Assembly: GCF_964204865.1 (NCBI RefSeq)
Contig: NC_135255.1
Coordinates: 13,979,135 to 14,043,134 of the forward strand
Reading direction: 5' to 3'
Source: Styela clava
Lineage: Eukaryota > Chordata > Ascidiacea > Stolidobranchia > Styelidae
DNA length: 64,000 nt
Position 1 is the stretch's first letter. Each line of letters begins with the position of its first letter. Shown one piece after another: positions 1 through 10,164 of this stretch. The position numbers and the translations under genes are program-made. Below the pieces are notes generated by a model. It was not told the origin of the DNA and did not search any database. It was given only the letters and a program-made list of their open reading frames with translations.

Positions 1-262
1 AAGTTAAGAGTACGAAAACTCATGCAGTCGGTACACTATACTCACGTCGAACGCAACCATTGCCTATATTTCATTGTAAAGGTATTTTCTAGCATGGCAC
101 ACGTTCCGGGTATTCTGTTGTCATGTTTACAATAAAAACGCTTGGAAATTAAACTTAATACATCAACGTAACAATCGAAGATTCCTAAATAAAGTAAAAA
201 AATCTGGACGCGTTTCTCGGCTTCATAATTGAATTTTTCAACAGTACTCGGCTTGCCATCAG

Positions 263-3200
263 AATTTTATATATTCGGAACAATGTTTTGGTGGTATGCT
301 CTCTCTTTTCTTCTAATGGCAATCGTCATGTCTGAAGTATACATACCGATTTTCTATCGTTTGAAGATTACGAGCACATATGAGGTAAGAGCGTTGTATG
401 TGGTTTAGCCTATCTATATAAAAAGGGGAATTTTTGTATACCAAATAAGCAATTTTAGTAACCGTATATGTTAACTCTTTACTCGTCAAATCAAAATAAA
501 ATCACCAAAGTTACCAAACCAACAAAACTATTTCAATTTGTCCTTAGAAAAAAAATAGCATATCGGCTAGTCAATTTGGTATTGGCACTTTGATCTGTGA
601 CTAAGATTTCGTACTACAAATACTTATACTCACAAAAGATTTTTTTGCAGTACCTTGAAATACGATTTAATAGACCCGTTAGACTACTTGCAACAACTGT
701 ATACATCATCAACTCGAGTTTATATGTTGGAGTAGTGATATATGCACCTTCACTTGCTTTGAATGCAGGTAAGAAATTAAAATCATATAGATAAAACTGA
801 ATATAAAACGAACATGACGCTTCTGGTGGTGAAGATAATACTTTCTTCCAATATTTGAATTAAACTCAGCGGTGTTGCTACTCAGGGTGCGTGGTCTCTA
901 CTCTCTGATTACGAATTACTAAAAAGAACTTGATAATAATCGGAAATTTTCGATATCCATGTCCCCCTAAAGTCGAGTAGAGTCTGATTCAGAGTTGGGT
1001 CATTCCATCGAAACGACTTGAGCCAATTCTAGGATTTGCATAAAGTTGCTCCGATTTGATTCGACCTAATGACATATTTCGCCGCGAAAATCCGTGTGGT
1101 ATTTAAAAATCATTCAGATCTCGTGGTGAAGATTTCAAAAAAAAAATGGAAATGTTTTGTCGCCAATGCTTACCACTGACCATGAGCGCAATATATGAAT
1201 ACCAATAGCGAGTCCATAATTTTTGTTTTCCTTCATTTTCAGTGACGGGTCTTGGGATTTGGTGGTCAGTGGCACTGACAGCTGGTGTATGCATGTTCTA
1301 TACTTCCCTTGGCGGAATGAAGGCTGTTGTTTGGACTGATGTATTTCAGTGTTTAGTAATGTGGATCGGTCTGGTCGCGGTAATAGCAAGAGCATCAGTT
1401 TTACTCGGGGGATTCAATAATATGTGGCAAATTGCATCAGATGGCGGGCGAATACAGTTCAAAAAGTAGGCAAAGCGTGCCTGAAAATACAATGTTATAA
1501 CGAGTATTTTTACACAAACATGCATGGTATTTGCAATGAAATCGTTTAAATATGAGTTATCGAAACTTTCGTCGATCAAAGTTCCGCTAAATTTTTTGCA
1601 GTCTCAGATTTTTTTAAATTTAAAATTCTCAGCTTCGATATAGACCCAAGAATGAGGCATACGTTCTGGACAATTTCACTCGGAGGAACACTTTACTGGA
1701 TAGGAACATATGGAACTACTCAAACTATGGCACAACGATATATAAGCTGCAAAAGCGAAAATCAAGCAAGGCTGTAAGTGAATCAATATATACTGTGAAA
1801 AAAGCGCATTTTAAACATATGTTAAAGACACTTCACCAGCCATCAAAATTAATAGTCTAAAAAGGAATGCAACGATGTGACCACTACAGTGTTAATGTGA
1901 GCAATGACATATAACATATTGTTATATGTCATTGATGTGAGAGGCCGTACATTGAGTATTAACTTTGGTATACCGGAGAAAGTTTCGTGTTTCCAGCAGT
2001 CGTAGACTTTTTCAATTCTCACAGCAATTTAAATTTAAAGGGCTGTTCATCTCAATGTCATCGGGTTATGGATTGTGCTACTTCTCGTCGGGTTTGCTGG
2101 ACTGTTTATGTATGCATATTACGCTGGGTGTGATCCTTACTCAAAACAATGGGTTGGGGCAACAGACCAACTTATGCCTTATTTTGTGCTTGAGATACTG
2201 CATGACTATCCGGGACTGCCAGGAATATTCGTATGTAGTGCTTTTAGCGGAACATTGAGGTAATTAATATATGTCTCTCAACTGATTTCGTAGCATTTTG
2301 ATAAGTGAAATTCAAAATATGTTTCTAATCTTGGTATTCATATAGCACAGTGTCCTCCACGACATATACAATGGCTATAATATGTTTTTCAACTGTTTCC
2401 GTAGCATTTTAATTAGTGAAATTCAAAATATGTTTCTAAACATGGTATTCATGTATTCATATAGCACAGTGTCCTCGGCGACAAATGCAATGGCTACTGT
2501 CACTCTCGAGGATTTCATAACTCCGTTTAAGAAATTATCTGGAAAGAAAACGCTGATTTTGTCTAAAGTACGTTCCGTTAATTTATTTCATAGTTTGTCT
2601 TCATTAAATTGCTTAGCTGCTATTGAAAGAACGTGACTAACTCTTAGATGTGCTAAATAGCTTCCTGGGTATAAACAACGCTGGACATAAGGGTATTACA
2701 TTTTGAGGTATTTATAGCATCGTTATAGAAAATTGTCTCAACGTTTGTACACAACAAAACGATTCGGACATGGAACTTTTCTTCTACAACACGTACAACA
2801 AACAAAACAATAATTAAATATTATTTTTTTTTTAGGTATTGGTAGTAATTTACGGGCTATTGTGTACAATTATGGCAGTCTTGACATCACAACTGGGAAC
2901 AATATTAGAAGTGGCATTCTCAATTAACAGCATCGTTGCAGGAGGGATGACGGGGTTATTCACACTCGGAATGTTGTTGCCATGGTGCAACTCGTACGTA
3001 AGTTATATTACATGTAGATTTTCGGTATATAATATAGAGTCGTAAAATATTGATATCGAAAAAGTTTGTTCACGATTGTTGAACGTGTATATGACTGTAT
3101 TTTCATTTTTAGGGTGCCTTTTCGGGACTGTTATCCGGGCTAGCAATGTGTATTTGGGTGTATGTTGGAAGCACTATCTATCCGCCAACAAGCGAAATGT

Positions 3201-4815
3201 TACAAATATTACCACTATGTACTGATAATTGCAATGGGACAAGTTCTTCGTGTGGGATATCAGATATTGAAACAACATACGGTTCGTAACGTTTTTGCTA
3301 CTCAATGAAGCACTGACATGATGACATAAATAAGTTTTTCTAGAGCATGCATGTTAACAATTAAATATCAATACAATATATTCGTTTCTTCAAGTGAGTC
3401 ACAAATCTTGAGATAACAGTTGTATACTTATAAGTTCACAATTTTCAAAAAACTTCCTATGGAGATAACATATGAAGAACTACGAACCCTCATCTACAGG
3501 TCAGGAAAAAATAGTTAATCAATTATTCATTCCAGATGCATGGATTGGAACATAAACCAATCGAACGCCATGTGAACAAATGTGTAAAGCGGTCAATAGC
3601 GGTCCCACACACACTAATTCTACTTGTCATTTAAACTTACAACACCGCACAGGCAAATTGCCCGTAATATGACCCAAGATGTACAGAACGTCGGGTCAAG
3701 CAAGCGGCACAAATCAAAATAATAGACCTCCAAAACTCAGAAAGGCAAATGTTTTGCAATTGCTGAGTACTTCAGATCAAGATACGGTATCTTAATAAAC
3801 TTCCCATTACAGCACCGTACGTCGAAACAACTATAGTCACCTACAATGCAACCACGCCAACGGACGTCCGACCTCCAATAGCGGAGCTGTACTCGGTATC
3901 TTACCTTTATTACAATATCATCGGCTTTCTCACCACAATTATCGTTGGACTTGTGGTATCCTTCGCAACGGGTATGTTATTATACATAGTCGCAATGCGC
4001 TTCAAAATAGCAAATTCTTAGAGTAACTAAACCTCATTTTGATGTATCATTCTTATATAATAAACAAGCCTTTAGACTTACAGAAAATACAGAACCGTTT
4101 TGTAACAAAATTGACAAAATTCATAATAAGTCTTCAAAGTTAGGTTTAAGTGTTACGTCTCATTACTGTAATTCATACCCAAAACTTCGCAATAAAAGTC
4201 AATAATAGAACTCACTAAACTACGGTTTACTTAAGATAATAATACGATTAGTGGTGAAAGTAATTAATCGTTAAATGTGTATGTAGGAGAAATACTATTT
4301 GCAGTACCCCATGAAACTATCGTAAAATGTTTACATAAAAGTGCAATTTTGTATTTATCAGAGAGCACAAAGTAAATTATAAACATTTCAAAAATATTCA
4401 CATTCAACCAAACATTTTTAATTAGTTGCTAAATATGTTTATATTGCCTATTTCCAGTTCGATGGGCACAACAAAGATTGTCATTCTGGGTTATCAAAAG
4501 CTAAACATTGATATTCGGTTCCTCTTTTTAGGATACCAAGAACCCTCCCTACTCCCACCTGAAACGATTCGACCTATTTTTGATCACTTACTGTTTCGAT
4601 GGTTGCCGAAAAAAGTGCGTCGATTTCTCTGGTGTGGAGTGAGGCACGACCGAGAAGAAGAAGATCAAGTCGTCAAGGACGAATGCGATGTAGACTTCAC
4701 TTACAAATCACTCGGAGATTCAACAGAGGCTGAAATACACATTGGAAAAACTATTTCAGATAATTCGTTTAATATAACACTACCCGAAAAAAATTCCATC
4801 ACCACAAGACTATGA
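263..4815 (+). CDS. SLC5A8: Sodium-coupled monocarboxylate transporter (SLC5A8-like), 5'-partial
   Basis: Spliced exons 263-384, 651-768, 1243-1465, 1633-1773, 2041-2259, 2465-2567, 2836-2997, 3113-3281, 3813-3971 and 4532-4815. All are GT-AG and in phase, giving about 565 residues plus the stop. The first exon or exons (N-terminus and early membrane helices) lie before the window. The family carries sodium with lactate, short-chain fatty acids, iodide or vitamins across the plasma membrane. Residues typical of SLC5A5/6/8/12 include [57 protein letters not shown] and [10 protein letters not shown], separated by hydrophobic helices. A cysteine-rich loop (exon 8) matches the long extracellular loop of SMCT1. 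The cytosolic tail ends in Thr-Arg-Leu, the class I PDZ ligand also found at the end of human SLC5A8. That favours SLC5A8 over SLC5A6 or SLC5A12, but a lineage-specific paralogue is possible. A poly(A) signal AATAAA lies at about 4985. Confidence 0.88.
1902..1934. repeat. Perfect 15-bp inverted repeat in SLC5A8-like intron
   Basis: Arms 1902-1916 and 1920-1934 are exact reverse complements around a 3-base centre. The palindrome lies in the intron between exons 1633-1773 and 2041-2259. No repeat family was recognised. It may be the remnant of a small hairpin element. Confidence 0.75.
2278..2505 (+). repeat. Tandem duplication of an intron/exon boundary
   Basis: About 97-119 bp occurs twice in a row, at about 2278-2374 and 2387-2505. 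Both copies hold an intronic stretch, a splice acceptor CATATAG and the first codons of the exon starting STVSS. The second copy carries the functional exon (2465-2567). The first has diverged from SATNAMATV to STTYTMAI and has no clear downstream donor of consensus quality. Confidence 0.8.
3590..3780 (+). repeat. Degenerate SINE-like repeat, family 2
   Basis: This segment in the intron after 3281 resembles 10785-10945. Both hold a run of the form gacccaagatgtacagaacg / cgcccacagtatagaacatt, followed by CGGGC/CGGGT and a stretch close to caaatca-aataga. The match was judged by eye, so the boundaries are approximate. Confidence 0.4.
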
Positions 4816-5378
4816 CAAATTAAGAGACAGGAGAGTATTAAAAACATAGCTAACGTCTATATGAAATTAGTTAGAATATCAATTGTTCTTACTATTAGTA
4901 TAACGGATATAACTATATATTTGTATTTTACTTAACCCGTTCTAATTATTGGAAAATGAATTTCATGAGATTGAGTGATTAATTAATAAAAAAAATAATG
5001 ACACAGTTTTATTGTGAATATACACATACTGTGCGAGCATCAATAAAGGAAATCACGTAGTGTTAACTTTATTGTCTCTGTAATTTATCTCGTATGAAGC
5101 ACAATACATCAATTACGGATTAACATAAAACGGAATTTTGCGACAGAAAGCCCACTGCACTTCGCGCTTCCACAGAATTTGGCTGGATGGCAAGCAGAGT
5201 TTCTATAAAGCTTCTTTACCATTTTTTGATCGAAGAATCGATTATGTACGAGGTTCTCAGTATAAAAATACTTGAGCGTTCTGCAGTGTTTTGGTCAAAG
5301 AGAAAATCTGCAGTATGAGTTGGCAGTTGGGCACGAAAAAAATGCTATATTACACGAATGAATGTCAATACAGTATAG
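4816..5378. other. 3' flank of SLC5A8-like gene
   Basis: This holds the 3' UTR of the SLC5A8-like gene, with AATAAA near 4985 and a second candidate near 5041, then AT-rich spacer. I see no further gene. Confidence 0.6.
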
Positions 5379-6754
5379 CAGGGATCGGCAACCCCTGGCA
5401 CGCGAGAGGATTTCTCATGGCACGCCAAGCGATTTGAGCCATATTCAAATATTTATTTTCATAGTGCGTCAACATTCTACAATTGAACAAAAAATAACAA
5501 ATCGAGAAATTTATTGAAAAAACATGCAATATTTAACTGCAATCGACGAGAGGCCGAATTCTGTACCCAAAATCGTGAGCATTCGATCATCCCCTTCCTT
5601 TCAAATTTTCGGAAAACTGAATAAGTCGCAAATACCGCGTGCGATTGCTTTTTGCTGAAATTTCTGATTGTTTTTATCAGCGTGACGTGTTATTTAGGCC
5701 GTAAACACTTTTAGTTGGTGTTTATTCTTCCTGAATCACAACAATTATTTCACGACAACGATAATAATTACTTTATTTTTGCCCAGAATTGGGCTGAGAG
5801 TTATTATACAATCAATCTAAACTAAATACAATTAGACATTAGGCATGTTTATCTCATATTTTTACATCAAAAGATTGAGTGGTATTTCAGACTAATAATG
5901 TTCATATTTTGACGCAAGAAGATGTAACCGCGAGTTACGTTGGCACAAAATTATATCAATACAGAAGAAAGTTTTAGATTCTAGTAGCTGTTATGAAATG
6001 AATATTTTACTGAAGAGAAAAATTGGTATACGCTGAAAAACTCGGCCTTTTTAACGAGTGCGTAATCGCTGCGACTGTTTCATAAGGGAATGGAAATTTT
6101 CGGTTTTTGAAACACCCCCTTTCGAAAATTCTGACTGCGCGCCTGGCTGATTTTCATCATTCCACCGTGAGCTACATGTAACTAACAAAAACGATGAAAT
6201 AAAGGCGCTCCGTAGATGTGCACCAAGATGGCGGACACCGGAACGTAAAATGTGTACCAGGTTTGGGTTAGGGCATAATTTTATTCCAATTTTCCCTATT
6301 TCAGTTCTATTACGAGTTTGGGGACTAGCCAAATGACTCCTGTAGTATTTGTACCTGAAATTATGGCCTAACCCTAACCTGGTACACACACTACGTTCCG
6401 ATGTCCATCATCATGGTGCACATACTACGGGAGTACCAAAATAAATTTTATCTTCTTTAGTATTTATCGCGATTTCATTGTTTCTGGCTACAAAACTAAT
6501 CGCGAGTGGCCTCAATTAATACCTATTACTTAAGTCGTCCGAAGACAGGTCGGATGTAGAAATGCCATATGCCGAAATCTCTCGTAAGCTTGTTTCCATG
6601 CACGTTATCCAATAAAATGAATTTGTTTCTCATCCGCTTACTATTTAAATCAGGCAGTTGGCTATGCAAACCATACACATAAAAATGTTTGGCACGCGAA
6701 GGTGCTCATTATTCATAAACTGGCACGCCGAGTTCAAAAGGTTGCCGATCCCTG
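5379..6754. mobile_element. Non-autonomous hAT-like DNA transposon, 1376 bp
   Basis: It starts CAGGGATCGGCAACC and ends with the reverse complement GGTTGCCGATCCCTG. It is flanked by 8-bp duplications CAGTATAG (5371-5378) and CAGGATAG (6755-6762) that differ at one base. Subterminal GGCACGC repeats lie just inside both ends. An 8-bp target duplication and CAG.G termini are typical of the hAT superfamily. No transposase reading frame is visible. A second inverted-repeat element is nested inside (6212-6428). Confidence 0.85.
6212..6428. mobile_element. Foldback element with GTACCAGGTTAGGG arms
   Basis: The left arm (about 6212-6285) and the reverse complement of the right arm (about 6355-6428) match over about 70 bases with few differences. 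Each arm holds GTACCAGGTT(T/A)GGGTTAGGG. Related single arms occur near 9455, 17155, 19440 and 51898. The element lies inside the hAT-like element 5379-6754, so it probably inserted later. Confidence 0.75.
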
Positions 6755-7348
6755 CAGGATAGGATCCAATGTTCTAGAATTAGATAGACGAATATGACAA
6801 CGCAGCTAGATAGCCTTAACACACAAAACCAATTGAACAAATACATCGATGCTTCGTTCCAGTACTAACCTGACAAGTCCATAATTATTCCCCTTTATAA
6901 ATGACATCAATGAATGCAACAGGCGACGCAGAAACGAGCGACCACTTCGCGAGAGGGGTCACCGCGGGGATTCTGGAAGCGAATTGCTGAAACGGCACTT
7001 TCCGATAACAGATTTTAAAGCGTTTAATTAAAGAGACTAGGGTTTATTTAATTAATAACATTTTTATATGACACTAACATATTTATAGACTAAAATAATT
7101 ATAAAATGAGACAAACGAATATTCGTAAAATATTCGTTAGCGTATTTGAATATTCATTGTACAATATATTTAAAAATCAAACACAAACCTTTTATTATGA
7201 GGAACTTCCTTTAACAAAACGAAGATGCGGGAGTGATGAAAACTGGGTCGCGTTTGTTTCGTCTCGCTCAGTTCTGTAGTTATCTTCCTTTGAATTCATC
7301 CTGCGTTACCCTCTCGAAGTAAGGCGTTACCGTACGTTACCGCGTAGT
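6755..7348. other. Upstream region of the Cys-rich gene
   Basis: No gene is visible. This should include the promoter of the gene starting at 7349; I recognise no core-promoter motif with confidence. Confidence 0.4.
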
Positions 7349-8697
7349 ATGTGCGCAAAAGTTTCTTCAAGGATGGCAATCAGATTTAAGAATCCTTTAA
7401 TGAGCGGCGACTGTGAGACAGAAAATATATCTGCGAATGTTTGTGGTGAGTACCGTACCGGTATACAGTTATAATTTCTAACGTTGTACCGTATAGATTC
7501 AAGATTCTGAAAATAATCATGGCTTTTTACTGTACCGTTGTTAACTTTAACTGTACCCTTCCAATATTACCGTGTGCAGGTAGGCCTCTGGTTGGGTTAC
7601 AGTACTAAATATTTATTTTGTGTAAAACTTTATGCAGTTATTGCTGCAAGTTGATTCAATTTTTATTCATCCGCTACTTTTTGTCAAAATTTGACTACCA
7701 TCTTACCATGAAACTGAGCTGGAAGTTGGGTGTGGTGTAAGCCATATCACACTAATGTATTGCATTCAAATTCTATATAAGAAAATAGGTGAATTGATCC
7801 ATCCTGTTTTGCTTCTTGACACTGTAATACTAAGCTAACAATGTAAAACAATCTGTTATTGGCAAGATGGAAGTAATTCTATCCCAACTTTTATATTTTT
7901 GCCCCAGTTAAGATAGGATTATATATGTACAGCTTGAGGGTATAAGTACCGAAGTAGGACATTTACATTAGGACAGTTTGTAAAAATAAGGCAGCATGCT
8001 TAACCATATAATCCCATCTCATCAAGTACATGCATCTGAAACAAATAACTGGCTAATCCCATACCCGACATTTGTGAGTATCCTTTCTTTTGATCGATCA
8101 TCCCCCCAGATTCGAACTTTTTTACATATTTCTGTAGTATTATTTTAATCTAAAAATTTATGTTTATTAAAATTCCAGATGATTTGCCAAAGTTGGATTA
8201 CAACCAAAACTTGATACAGAAGACTGCAGATAATGAGGATAGCTCAAGTCTAATTTGTAACTGTGACAGGCCTGTCTCTGCAGTTTTCTGTTTGAAATGT
8301 GGGCACATATTCACAGGTGATATTAAGACTTTCTTGTACTGTACCGATTAGTTCAAATCTAACAATTTACAAAAGTTCAATAACTTTCTTGGTAGGAAAT
8401 TGTTATCATTTCGAACACCTATTAATAAACAACTATTATTTTTAGAACCATTATTGTTTTGTTTTGCTTTATTCAGACATGAACCCTTATATACTGTGGT
8501 GTCTGTGGAATACAATCATATGTTAGTATAATGAATTGTGTAAAATTTTGTGTTTTGTTCCTGCTATTTAGCAAATATATACATCTCTTTTTTCAGGTCG
8601 CATGAGAAAAATATGTCAGCGTCATCCAAAAGTGATACATCTCATGGATAGCTCACATTGTCCTAGTTGCAGGGGAACTGCATTAAAGGAATATTAA
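7349..8697 (+). CDS. Small Cys-rich protein, probable zinc-binding, unidentified
   Basis: Three exons (7349-7445, 8179-8316, 8597-8697) join in phase to encode 111 residues. The first ATG is at 7349; an in-frame Met at 7373 is an alternative start. The N-terminal half is polar and unremarkable. The C-terminal half holds a spaced cysteine/histidine pattern: CNC, then CLKC with GHIFTGR, then CQRHP, then CPSC. That is seven Cys with flanking His, as expected of a compact zinc-binding fold. The intron between GHIFT and GR interrupts the motif. There is no signal peptide or membrane segment. I do not recognise the family and assign no function. The regular splice sites, consistent phase and selectively Cys-rich exons argue that it is a real gene. 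Confidence 0.75.
8024..8086 (+). repeat. Fragment of tRNA-derived SINE (3' part)
   Basis: The run CATGCATCTGAAACAAATAA followed by CCCATACCCGACAT matches the 3' half of the SINE copies at 19609-19769 and 48996-49325. It lies in the second intron of the Cys-rich gene. Confidence 0.6.
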
Positions 8698-9083
8698 TGT
8701 TATTTAATAATTTCAGCTTTGAGTATTTTTTTTTTATCTTTCTTTATTACCACGGTATGGTTCAGATAGTGTGAACTACAGCAAGGCAGAATATTTCTCT
8801 TGTTAACCACTGCCACCATCTGAACAATACTTAACTTGCACGTTTTTTGTTTATTTTTCTGCTCATTTCACATGATCATTACCTTTGCTCTCCCTTATTG
8901 GGGGCCTACAGCTCTTCGATATCTAACTATTTTTTTTTTCAAGGTGATTTATTTCATAATAGGATCATTTGGTCCTGAAACTAGCACCTGCCCGGGGTTA
9001 TTAAGCTAAAGGGAGCGAGCTACCTCTGATGTGTGGAATTGACCTCCGAAAATATGTTCCTTATTGAATTGTTTCATTACATA

Positions 9084-9102
9084 TGTGTGTGTGTGTGTGT
9101 GT
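9084..9102. repeat. (GT)n microsatellite
   Basis: About nine GT units in a row are visible. Confidence 0.9.
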
Positions 9103-9439
9103 TCGTTCATTCAAATTCATTGCCCATAGGCATGACATGTCTTGCACGCTTGATGTCTTGCAACCTTGTTCTTTCTGTAAAGCACAATATTCTTTTTTTT
9201 TCTGTTTAGCACTTTTATTGTAAAAAAATGTAATAAATCGGTTCCATATTTGGTGAGTTGTCACACTTGTTGAGGCTTGGCTGGAACAAACCTAGAAAAT
9301 AAGTATATTAATTATATTGAATTCAGCAGGACATGCCCAGGCAAAATGTCAGATATGACACGTCCAAAGAAGTACCGGTAATTAATTGTTAAAACATCCC
9401 AACTTTCCAACCGGAAAATAATTTTGCTTGGTATTTTCT

Positions 9440-9653
9440 TAGTCATCATGCATGCATGTGTGCCAGGTTAGGGTCAGGCCATATTTTGACTCCAATTTTT
9501 ATCCTTTTAGCTCTGTTACGAGTTTGGGGGCAGTTTGTGTTAGCAAAGTGAAATGAATATATACACCCTGCTCATAGACTTCCATTCCTTTACACAACTC
9601 CATGTAAGGTAGGAGCCATGTTGGAACACATACCCCCGGGAGAGCCTTGTTCA
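9440..9653 (+). repeat. Diverged GTACCAGGTTAGGG-family repeat
   Basis: It begins with GTGCCAGGTTAGGGTCAGGC, then carries the internal run ACGAGTTTGGGG. It ends near 9653 with a sequence like the right arm of the 6212-6428 element. Related segments lie inside the elements at 16969-17364 and 19228-19600. Confidence 0.6.
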
Positions 9654-10164
9654 CTATTTAATATGTACAAATACGTTGGCATAACTAGGCAGGAAACAAA
9701 CATATTGATAAATAAAGTAGTACCGATGCATGGCGAGTACGAAATAATGAGTTTTGAAACAGGCAAAGGGATGAATTTACTGAAAAAGTTTGGGAACAAT
9801 TGGTTTTTGTCTCCAGTATAACAGGGCTTTATATCTGATCAAGAGATATCAAACGACAAATATCAAATAAAGCTATTCTTTCTAAATTCTTATATTCAAC
9901 AATATTGATTACTGGTCACTTCTCGTCAGAGTACTATAGAAACTGCCACCTGAGGTATAATAGCGTACCTAGCTGTTGAGTTGGTTACCTAGCATACCTA
10001 GAGTTGGTTAATTGTCAATACTTCTCAGTGGCCTGAAAGTACCCTGTACTGCACTAGTTAACGAACTTTCATAAACACAAATTTCATGGTCTGAGATCTG
10101 AATTAAGGTTGTTATTTGAACACCAATGTATTGCAGAATTTAGCAGTGAAATATTTGCCACAAA

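Larger units (their letters stand above)
8698..10164. other. Convergent intergenic region with repeats
   Basis: This separates the Cys-rich gene (+) from INTS5 (-), so both 3' ends face it. It holds a (GT)n run at about 9084-9102 and a diverged repeat at 9440-9653. I see no supported gene. The open frame at 9618-9821 overlaps that repeat. Confidence 0.5.

Noticed and set aside
1..262. Upstream SLC5A8-like exon
   Set aside because: No frame encodes the expected conserved segment before the GTM.WW motif; the missing exon must lie before the window.
4426..4531. Frame extending upstream of the last SLC5A8-like exon
   Set aside because: It reads through the intron; the acceptor at 4530-4531 with phase 1 restores the conserved join.
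9618..9821. 67-residue open frame on the plus strand
   Set aside because: Its 5' part lies in a repeat related to 6212-6428, no family is recognisable, and it falls between two convergent gene ends.
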